The position numbers were made by a program, and so were the translations under genes. Shown here in pieces: positions 1 to 6,705 of a DNA stretch of 46,318 nucleotides. The stretch comes from JAHBNG01 sp039028975 (GTDB taxonomy: Bacteria; Chloroflexota; Anaerolineae; Caldilineales; Caldilineaceae): NCBI GenBank assembly GCA_039028975.1, contig JBCCHB010000137.1, forward strand, positions 1 to 46,318, read 5' to 3'. Position 1 is the first letter of the stretch. The number at the start of each line of letters is the position of its first letter. The notes beneath the pieces are model-generated. The model made no database searches. It had not been told where the DNA came from and saw only the letters and a program-made list of their open reading frames with translations.

Positions 1-86
1 GCTATATTGCTGATTTGCCTTTCCTTTAGCTCAAGATGGCTATGAAATAGCGACTTTATGCTATCTTCTAGTTGTGAAGAACTCAT
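1..86 (-). CDS. 5' end of an unidentified gene, cut by the window edge
   Basis: Reading leftwards from an ATG at position 86, 28 codons stay open to the window edge, beginning MSSSQLEDSIKSLF. A near-perfect ribosome binding site (AAAAGGAG, six bases before the ATG) and a promoter-like region upstream support a real start. The visible residues are hydrophilic and probably helical, with no signal peptide. The fragment is too short to assign a family. It lies downstream of hypC on the same strand but about 370 bp away and has its own promoter-like sequence, so it is probably an independent unit. Confidence 0.6.
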   Translation of the reverse strand, partial: MSSSQLEDSIKSLFHSHLELKERQISNI

Positions 87-110
87 TTTGGGCTCCTTTT
101 GGATTAAACT

Positions 111-140
111 TTTATAGTTGACTACTTTAGTTTAACCCAA
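111..140 (-). promoter_or_regulatory. candidate promoter of the left-edge gene
   Basis: On the minus strand TTGGGT (135-140) and TATAAA (111-116) are separated by 18 bp and lie a short distance upstream of the ATG at 86. This fits a housekeeping sigma-type promoter. It is judged by eye only. Confidence 0.4.
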
Positions 141-455
141 TTTAGTCCAAGTTCTTCACTTTTTCACCATTGTTTGGCAACTCTCTTTCTTTATGCAATT
201 ATTTTCTGAATGGGGGTGAGGGGGCGCAAGTTGTGAGTTGTATCATGAGCGGATGAGCGGATGAGTGGTGGAGAAGATGGTAGTGGAGAGGTGTATAGGG
301 CAGCATGAGGTCGACGGTGTTGTTACCGGCCCAACAGCCTCCCTGCACCACGCCCTCTACCTGAATTCGCCTGCGTTCAGGGTTAGCAGATTCAGTGTCG
401 GCAGATTCAGTGAGGGGCTGTATGCTCTCGCTGTTCGCCATCGCCTGAGTCTTAC
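141..455. other. intergenic stretch with degenerate short repeats
   Basis: I see no convincing gene here. The stretch holds a degenerate GAGCGGAT/GAGTGGTG-type simple repeat near 244-270 and a direct repeat of GCAGATTCAGTG near 389-415. Both resemble the octamer-like low-complexity spacers seen elsewhere in the window (for example 21899-21976 and 25068-25121). No hypD or hypE follows hypC. Confidence 0.5.
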
Positions 456-770
456 TTATGATGGATGCGGTTCGGCAACCTTGCCTGATTCTCGGTCTAA
501 TCCAGGGGCCAACTTTGAGTCTACCTCTAGCCCCAATTCCTCATCTAGCACACCCATCTCGCGGAAGAGGTCCAGCGTCTCTTGGGCGGACTGCTCATCC
601 AGCTCGGTTATGGCGAATCCCACATGAACAATCGCATAGCGACCCAACTCAATATTGGGTACATAGGCCAAGCAGACTTCCTTGGTCACGCCGCCAAAGT
701 CCACCTTTCCCATGGGCATGCCCTTGACCTCATATTTTTCGACAATTCGTCCCGGTACGCCGAGGCACAT
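456..770 (-). CDS. hypC: hydrogenase maturation chaperone HypC/HupF family
   Basis: The 104-residue protein begins MCLGVPGRIVE, the HypC signature. The Cys directly after the initiator Met is the essential residue that contacts HypD and the iron centre during assembly of the Fe(CN)2CO cofactor of [NiFe] hydrogenases. The central part (VDFGGVTKEVCLAYV, then GRYAIVHVGFAI) matches the OB-like beta-barrel of the family. The tail after about residue 80 is longer than in compact HypC proteins. An AGGGAG ribosome binding site precedes the ATG. No hypA, B, D, E, F or hydrogenase subunit is visible nearby, so it is an orphan here. Family call is firm; the active partner set is unknown. Confidence 0.92.
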   Translation of the reverse strand: MCLGVPGRIVEKYEVKGMPMGKVDFGGVTKEVCLAYVPNIELGRYAIVHVGFAITELDEQSAQETLDLFREMGVLDEELGLEVDSKLAPGLDRESGKVAEPHPS

Positions 771-837
771 ATATTATTCTCCCTTTGCTCTTGCTTCCAT
801 GAGTCTGTCTGTATGTGAGAAGGCCCTTTTGCTTGCT

Positions 838-2562
838 TCAGATCTTGAAGACCCGAAACCCTTGATTCCCCACGCAATAAATGACAAATTGTGCAATTTG
901 TGCCTCTGGGTACTCCTTCCTTAGGCCATCAACATAGCCGCCAATTTGGACGGTATCGGCCTCTTGTACTTCAAATGCTGCTAAAGATGTACTGAACAGG
1001 CGTTTGAAATCACTGTTGGAATAATATTTAAACTCAATTACCCAGCGCAGCCCAGCAAATTTTTCGTGATACTTCCCTACAAATTCCAAGTCACTCTTTC
1101 CTTTAGGGTACGAGCGTTCTACATTGAAGCTGAACCACCCCGAGAGATAGTGGCTACATAGCGCATAGAAGGTTGTACGGTAGAAGTTCTCATTAACCTG
1201 CTGAAAAATAACTTCGGGCAACTGGGAAACGTAGTGTGTCCAATAATCAGAGAAGAGCCGCTCGATATCCGGATTTGCAATGAAGCTACGCATCATGTCT
1301 GCATAGCAAGCTGAGCTATCAATATTGTGAAATTCGTTGAAGTATTCAACAAAAATCTGGCGCATGTTTAAATTAGGTAACTTCATGACAAATTGATCTT
1401 GTCGGGTCAACATGCCTAAATAGAAGAACGATATTGGGTAGAAATCTGGTTCAAAGAATTGGGAGGTAGTGAATTTACTGGTTAGATGAGTTCGATTGTA
1501 GAGAATTGAGTTATCGTTCGTCAACTGAGTCAGAAGATTTTCTGTGTTGGCTGGGTTTCTGCCGGTCAACCGCTTGATCCACGAGAGATCGGTTCGTAGA
1601 TTCAGATCGGTCAAAAACTCAGGAATCTGCTTGAAACGGGTGAAGTCCCGTAGAAAATAGAGTAAAATTGTGGAATTATAGAGCGTCTCCCCGTCAAAAC
1701 TGACAAAGTGGTAACCATCATATTGGTTCTTGATCAGCTCGTTAACCTCATTGCGAGTCGATGGGTCAATTGCGTAATCTTGATAAATGTCGTCCAATAG
1801 GTGGTCGACTTCTGGTTGGGTAAAGCCCAACATGGATTCGAATTCGGGGTCTAGGGTTAAGTAGGTGGCAATGTTAAAGCTAGAAGCCAATTCTTCAATC
1901 GTCATTGGCAACACGCCTGTAATAAAGACGTTGGCAATGACCCCGGTTTTCCGTCCTTCTTTCAAGACTTTGAAGAAAGTGCGTAGGAAGCTATCATCTG
2001 CCGTAAGTTGTCCGTAAAAGCGATCTTGGTGGGTTGTAATCAAATGATTGGCAAAGTTATCGTACTCGTCAATGATCACATATAGCGGCGGGAGACCATA
2101 CTGCGCAATCGTACTCAAAATCAGATCGAGATTTTGCCAAGCCTTTGTTTTAAGATCAATTTCGATCCGATCCTGAAACCAAATTTGAGCCTGCCCAACA
2201 ACAGTGCGCATCCGTAGATTACAACTATGGCTAAAGCTCGATTCAAGATCATCTAGTGAGTGGCCAGGGTCGATCTTTGAAAAATCAAAGTGAAGAACAA
2301 TGTACGAGTTCTGGCGACCAGTTGGATTCTGGCCAATATATGTATCGCCAAAGAGCCGCTCAAAATCATCAACGTGGTTCACGCTATAATACATCTCCAA
2401 AATGCGGCACCAGAGCGACTTACCAAAACGCCGAGGTCGTAAAAAGACAGGGTTTTTTATCCTCTCCAATTTGGCAACGTAATGAGTCTTGTCGACAAAA
2501 TAGCCGTTGTCGTCTACTAGCTCTACATAATTTGAGACTGCATATGGAATTGTCTTTCTCAT
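838..2562 (-). CDS. AAA-ATPase-like / PD-(D/E)XK nuclease family protein
   Basis: A 574-residue protein when started at the ATG at 2562 (MRKTIPYAVSNY), which has a GAGGA ribosome binding site. The open frame extends 38 codons further upstream, but that part does not look conserved. The N-terminal half matches the AAA-ATPase-like family: the YFVDKT motif, a P-loop variant LRPRRFGKS near residue 40, and a Walker B-like LYVIIDEYDNF near 150. The C-terminal part carries a nuclease-fold signature with KSDLEF followed by WVIEFKYY (D...ExK). Such proteins are abundant, often multicopy, in Bacteroidetes and Chloroflexota, and no member's biological role is securely known. It sits between flippase-like and hypC genes on the same strand. 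Confidence 0.85.
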   Translation of the reverse strand: MRKTIPYAVSNYVELVDDNGYFVDKTHYVAKLERIKNPVFLRPRRFGKSLWCRILEMYYSVNHVDDFERLFGDTYIGQNPTGRQNSYIVLHFDFSKIDPGHSLDDLESSFSHSCNLRMRTVVGQAQIWFQDRIEIDLKTKAWQNLDLILSTIAQYGLPPLYVIIDEYDNFANHLITTHQDRFYGQLTADDSFLRTFFKVLKEGRKTGVIANVFITGVLPMTIEELASSFNIATYLTLDPEFESMLGFTQPEVDHLLDDIYQDYAIDPSTRNEVNELIKNQYDGYHFVSFDGETLYNSTILLYFLRDFTRFKQIPEFLTDLNLRTDLSWIKRLTGRNPANTENLLTQLTNDNSILYNRTHLTSKFTTSQFFEPDFYPISFFYLGMLTRQDQFVMKLPNLNMRQIFVEYFNEFHNIDSSACYADMMRSFIANPDIERLFSDYWTHYVSQLPEVIFQQVNENFYRTTFYALCSHYLSGWFSFNVERSYPKGKSDLEFVGKYHEKFAGLRWVIEFKYYSNSDFKRLFSTSLAAFEVQEADTVQIGGYVDGLRKEYPEAQIAQFVIYCVGNQGFRVFKI

Positions 2563-2683
2563 CCCATGGGATCCTCGTCCAAGAAAGTGGGTCGGCTCGC
2601 TTATACTCAGGCTCCACAAAAGTAACATTTTTCTCTCGGTTAGTGGTGTTACTTTGTTACGATCGCCAGTATGCAAAAGTATA

Positions 2684-3742
2684 CTACATCGGGTCCGTCT
2701 TGTCAGTATTGGCCAAATCCTTCAGATCCTGCCAAGCCAAGCCTTCCATCCAGAAGAAGAGAAATCCCAGCACTAGGCAGGGAACAAGCACGCTTGCTGT
2801 AGCAATCAGCGCCAGACTCAATCCAATCTCACGCGGAATGCCAAAAAACGATAGCGCATAGGACATAGCTGCCTGATAGGATCCAATGAGGCCTAATAGT
2901 TGATCGCCAATCACCGCGGCAAAGGTCACCATCACCTCCACGAAGAGCATGGTCAGCAGTGGGATGTCTACACCGAAACCACGCCCAATGGCAATCGCGT
3001 GGTAGGCCAGCACAATCCGAATCAAGACCGAGTAGATGACAATCATGAGCAGATCCCGCGAATTACGAGCTACATCCAGCCCACGAACAAAATTATCCAA
3101 CCCCCTTGCCACCGATTCGCTGTAGCGCGTGCTGACGCGGGCCACCTGCCGCTCGATCCAGCCGTTGACGTTGGCACCTTTTCGACCTATCTGCAACCGC
3201 CGTAGGAGCAGCAGCAGACCAATAAAGACCCCACCCAGTACTACCGAACCACCCAATGCTAGAGATATCTGCCATCGAAATGTAGCTAGTTCCCCAGGCA
3301 ACTGAACCACACTGATCGCAACAAGGCTCACCAGCAGGAAGCCGACCATGCTGTAAACCCGTTCCATCATCTCCGTTCCCAGCAGTCGCGCCACGCCCAC
3401 GTTGACCTCCCGATCCACTAGATAGGCGCGCAGCACTACGCCGATGTTCAGCGGCAACAGAATATTGGCAAAGATGCTGAGCACGGATGCTCGGTAGATA
3501 GTCCAAACCGATGCATGAGCCAGCGGGCGGACAATCTGCTGCCAGAGCAGGGAACGCAGGTAGATGCTAAAGAGGAAGATCCCGACAACCGGAATGAGCC
3601 ACTGACCAGTGAACTCAGCCAGAGCATTGCGGAATGTTGCCCAATCAAGCGTGCGGAAGGCAATGTAGAGAAAAAGCCCAGATGAGATGACAGTTAAGGT
3701 CCAACGCAGTGGACGGTTATGAATAAGTTGTTTCCACCACAT
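2684..3742 (-). CDS. flippase-like / lysylphosphatidylglycerol synthase TM-region family membrane protein
   Basis: The 352-residue protein has about eight hydrophobic helices, starting with LTVISSGLFLYIAF and ending with SVLVPCLVLGFLFFWM. The pattern is that of the UPF0104/LPG synthase transmembrane family: a polar-flanked second helix, the conserved NILLPLNIGVVLRAY segment and the ERVYSMVGF segment. Family members are linked to lipid or glycoconjugate translocation, but the substrate cannot be read from sequence. There is no C-terminal aminoacyl-transferase domain, so it is not a full MprF. It lies upstream of the AAA/nuclease gene with a gap of about 120 bp. The upstream ribosome binding site is weak. 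Confidence 0.85.
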   Translation of the reverse strand: MWWKQLIHNRPLRWTLTVISSGLFLYIAFRTLDWATFRNALAEFTGQWLIPVVGIFLFSIYLRSLLWQQIVRPLAHASVWTIYRASVLSIFANILLPLNIGVVLRAYLVDREVNVGVARLLGTEMMERVYSMVGFLLVSLVAISVVQLPGELATFRWQISLALGGSVVLGGVFIGLLLLLRRLQIGRKGANVNGWIERQVARVSTRYSESVARGLDNFVRGLDVARNSRDLLMIVIYSVLIRIVLAYHAIAIGRGFGVDIPLLTMLFVEVMVTFAAVIGDQLLGLIGSYQAAMSYALSFFGIPREIGLSLALIATASVLVPCLVLGFLFFWMEGLAWQDLKDLANTDKTDPM

Positions 3743-3799
3743 GTGTTGGGTTCCGTAGGGGTGTCATATCTTCCTGGATTTCAACGGGGACCGTATCTT

Positions 3800-4006
3800 C
3801 TACGCACATTGTACCTGCTTTTGCCTAAGTTGATAAACCCGAGTCCAATTTTGTGGCTTGGGCAATTCTGCAGGGATCGTGTTCGGAGGAACTTTAAGCG
3901 AACCTACTTTGTCTGGGTCGCCAGAAACTTGCGTGGTGTTGAGGGCAGAACAAATTTCTAGCAGCTCGATGGCTTCCGTTATGTCAAATCCAGGCTGGAG
4001 GGCCAT
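3800..4006 (-). CDS. small hypothetical protein, doubtful
   Basis: A 68-codon frame (MALQPGFDITEAIELLEI...) lies on the same strand just upstream of the flippase-like gene. It has a weak GAGAG ribosome-binding-like site before the ATG. The composition is plausible for a soluble peptide with a short N-terminal helix, but I recognise no family. It could be a remnant of a longer gene. The region between it and the terminator at 4181 holds nothing else I can identify. Confidence 0.3.
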   Translation of the reverse strand: MALQPGFDITEAIELLEICSALNTTQVSGDPDKVGSLKVPPNTIPAELPKPQNWTRVYQLRQKQVQCA

Positions 4007-4180
4007 TTGTTATCTCTCAATCTGGTTTGTCAAGGTTGCATGATTCTTTCGTGATTGATGTAGTTGAAATGTAAAGTTAGAATTAACGCAGAATACCCAG
4101 ACTCCGCTCTTCTGAGTGAAATGTAGAGCCGTTAACCCGGGACTATACTATCGAGTTTGTCTTACGGTGAGTCAAAACAG

Positions 4181-4210
4181 AGCGGGCTGCGTTGTTCAAC
4201 GCAGCCCGCT
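4181..4210 (-). terminator. rho-independent terminator of the VWA gene
   Basis: A perfect 13-bp inverted repeat (AGCGGGCTGCGTT, 4-base loop) begins about 30 bp past the stop codon of the VWA gene. On the minus strand it is followed within two bases by GTTTT. Stem strength and position fit an intrinsic terminator for the 4242-6239 transcript. Confidence 0.85.
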
Positions 4211-4241
4211 TTAGACATCTCAAATTATGTTTGGCGAATGA

Positions 4242-6239
4242 CTAGCGTTCGATGTCAATCACCGTCGCATCGTTGCCTGTCACTGTTACATCGAGCGTCT
4301 CTTCCTGATGATTCAACAGTTCAATCGTGTAGTCACCCTCCACCAGGTCAATAGCCGGACCATCTACGACGCCAAATGCAACCTCGTTTCCGCTAGCATC
4401 CCAGACGACATAGTGAACGCTCAACGCCTGCTTGATGGCCTCACCTAGATCGTCGCCGCTAGCGGCATTGAAGTAGCGACCATTTCCTGCGGCTGCCCAC
4501 TCTTCAAACTTCTGCTTGAGGGTGGGGTTGTCGTCGATAGCAAAGCCGACGATATTGACACGAACGTCGATACCGGCATCACTTAGTGCCGAAATGGCAC
4601 CCAAGGGATCTCCGTTACAAGTCTCATCGCCATCCGTTACAAGAACGACCAGCCGGGATCCTTCCGCATCAGCTAGATCTTCCTGAACCTCAGCGAGTGA
4701 AGCGGCGATGGCAGTATTGCCTAGAGCATCCATACTGTTAATCGTGCTACTTAGGAGATCCCGATCTAGCGGTCCCAGCGGAACCTCAAGATTGCTGGTA
4801 CAGTAATTGCCGTTTTCTTCAAGATGGCCAAAGACACGCAGGGCTACAGGGATACCGTCTGGCAAGACATCGAGAACCAGTTCACTCAAAGTCTCCTTGG
4901 CAGTGGCAATGCGATCCCCTGACATTGAGTTAGAAGCATCCATAATTAACTCTACCGAAACATCATCATGCATTTGGATCGACCCATCGTCCGGTGTATC
5001 ACCAACAGCCGTGCTTACCAGTTGAAGCGTTCCCTTGGCAGGCTTTAAGGTGCTAAGCGCATTCACATCATTGAAGGATGCATCTTCCAGAAAGAGGTCT
5101 GTTTCATCGAAGGTGTTGAGCTGAAGAACAAAGCTCGAGTGGCGTAAAAAGTGTTCTGGGTAGGCTACCGACTCGAAGCTCACCCCGATACCAACCAGTC
5201 CATCGACGGCATTGAAGGTTGCCTCTTCCAGAAAATCACCTATACGATCTGGGTTTACAATCACAACGCCTTCTGGGGAAGCGGCCAAGAAGCCACCCGA
5301 GCCATCATTAACCTGGAGCGATACCAGCGAATCATCAACCAGGCCAGGAACAACAATGAACTCTGCGAGCTTCTTCTGCTCATTGGTGCTGGCACCTGTT
5401 AGGGGCAGAAGTTGGATAGCGGCATGATCTGCATCCGCAACGATATAGCGCTCGGGATAGTTGACAGACTGGAATGAAATAGGGCGGCTAGGCGCTGTAT
5501 CGTCTTCATTCGTTTCCGCTAGAGGACCCTCATAAACAACCATGGTGAAAGTTGATACGATATGATTGTCGCGATAGAAGTCAAAGGTGAACTCTACGCC
5601 GCCATCACCCAGCTCTTTTGCTCGAATTTCTACGTTATCGCCACCTAAGACTGGTAGGATATCGCCGTAGAATTGGTGGCTGTCCAGCACGCTACCACTG
5701 AGAATTTGCTCGTCCTCTTCTGCCATTGCCCCTTCCCATTCTTCAATGGCTGCCATATCCCCTTCAGTCACAAACGAGAAGGTGGCAACAGCGCTGCCTT
5801 CGCGAGAGACGTCTAAGGTCACATCTATAAATCCCTCATCTGCCGCTCGGACACGAATATCCACTGCATCATCAACCATGAGGGTGTTATTGTCACCAGA
5901 ACCGCCGAGTCCCTGTAGTTCCGTGTCGGTAGCCTGTAACATTTCCTGTAGAGCAGGGTTGTCTGTCTGCCAGTTGATGGCGGCCCCCCCAGTATCGCCC
6001 TCTACAACAATCACATCCTCATCATAAGAATATACATAATAATCGAACGTTAGCGTTACCACACCATCGTCACTATCCGACCCGACTTCTATGACCGTTC
6101 CCGTGCCACGCACCGGACTGACCTGTGCTGCGACGCCTTTATCGGGGCCAGATAAGTTACTAGCTGACACAGTGGACCAAGGCAAACTGATCGCCAAAGC
6201 CATGAACAAGGGAAGTGTTAAAGATAATAATTTTTTCAC
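4242..6239 (-). CDS. secreted AbfB-like plus VWA domain protein
   Basis: I place the start at the GTG at 6239 because AAAGGAG lies a few bases upstream and the resulting N-terminus (VKKLLSLTLPLFMALAIS) is a clean signal peptide ending near STVSA. This gives 665 residues instead of 708 from the upstream ATG. Residues about 250-395 contain two repeats of the ISFQSVNYPERYI / VSFESVAYPEHFLRH type, typical of the AbfB beta-trefoil (CBM42-like). Residues about 428-600 form a von Willebrand A domain with an intact MIDAS: DASNS, a downstream TAIA threonine and VTDGDE. The last 60 residues resemble a small PEGA-like beta domain. It probably acts outside the cell as a metal-dependent binding or adhesion protein. 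Confidence 0.85.
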   Translation of the reverse strand: MKKLLSLTLPLFMALAISLPWSTVSASNLSGPDKGVAAQVSPVRGTGTVIEVGSDSDDGVVTLTFDYYVYSYDEDVIVVEGDTGGAAINWQTDNPALQEMLQATDTELQGLGGSGDNNTLMVDDAVDIRVRAADEGFIDVTLDVSREGSAVATFSFVTEGDMAAIEEWEGAMAEEDEQILSGSVLDSHQFYGDILPVLGGDNVEIRAKELGDGGVEFTFDFYRDNHIVSTFTMVVYEGPLAETNEDDTAPSRPISFQSVNYPERYIVADADHAAIQLLPLTGASTNEQKKLAEFIVVPGLVDDSLVSLQVNDGSGGFLAASPEGVVIVNPDRIGDFLEEATFNAVDGLVGIGVSFESVAYPEHFLRHSSFVLQLNTFDETDLFLEDASFNDVNALSTLKPAKGTLQLVSTAVGDTPDDGSIQMHDDVSVELIMDASNSMSGDRIATAKETLSELVLDVLPDGIPVALRVFGHLEENGNYCTSNLEVPLGPLDRDLLSSTINSMDALGNTAIAASLAEVQEDLADAEGSRLVVLVTDGDETCNGDPLGAISALSDAGIDVRVNIVGFAIDDNPTLKQKFEEWAAAGNGRYFNAASGDDLGEAIKQALSVHYVVWDASGNEVAFGVVDGPAIDLVEGDYTIELLNHQEETLDVTVTGNDATVIDIER

Positions 6240-6419
6240 TGATTGACTCCTTTTTGAAAGGTTGATAAAACTAGGCGGTTCCAAAGCATGCAACATGCCA
6301 AGATGTTGTAGCGAGTGATTCGTGATGTGCGTGTTGGCTACTGCACTGCTACGTTTATACGAAGGCACGTTTTGTTCTTTGGATTGGCCTTACGAATTTG
6401 GTTTTGAACTACGCTTCTT

Positions 6420-6464
6420 ATGATACAGGGGGCAGCGCTTCCAAAACGCTTCCAAACGCTTCCA
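6420..6464 (-). promoter_or_regulatory. candidate SARP-type operator/promoter of the VWA gene
   Basis: Read on the minus strand, three copies of TGGAAGCG (6457-6464, 6447-6454, 6436-6443) are spaced 10 and 11 bp apart, on one face of the helix. They are followed after 10 bp by TATCAT (6420-6425), a good -10 element. Direct heptamer repeats at 11-bp spacing just upstream of a -10, with no -35, are the known architecture of SARP (BTAD-type) activator sites. The leader from here to the GTG at 6239 is about 170 nt, and I see nothing else in it. The link to the two BTAD regulators is inference. Confidence 0.5.
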
Positions 6465-6599
6465 GGCAAATTCCTCTGAGTGGAGAAGATAGATTTTATG
6501 GGGTATACTTTGGAGGTATCAGGCACAACTCAGCGGGTTGATAGCAGTTAATCTATCTGCTTTCTCCGCAATCAGAGATGTGATACCACCCAACCTGTT

Positions 6600-6690
6600 A
6601 TAGCTCGCCAGAAAAGCCTTGTACCGATTATTCTCCGATCCGCACTGGGTAATCCTGATGAGGGAGGACAGAACTTTTCTGGACATCTAT
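6600..6690. repeat. MITE-like palindromic element, copy 1
   Basis: The ends form imperfect inverted repeats of about 25 bp: left ATAGCTCGCCAGAAAAG, right arm (reversed) ATAGATGTCCAGAAAAG, followed in both by a TTCTGTCC-like stretch. Three more elements with the same ends lie at 23616-23724, 26439-26531 and 28154-28248. It abuts the ribosome binding site of the metallopeptidase gene, so in-frame ATG codons inside it (6619, 6691 region) are unlikely to be the gene's start. Confidence 0.7.
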
Positions 6691-6705
6691 ATGGAAGAGA
6701 AAAAA

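Noticed and set aside
199..627. Overlapping open frames on both strands at the left end
   Set aside because: They overlap hypC or low-complexity repeats and have no ribosome binding site or family pattern.
2256..2861. 201-codon plus-strand frame
   Set aside because: It lies opposite the AAA/nuclease gene and the flippase gene, has no start signal and biased composition; a shadow frame.
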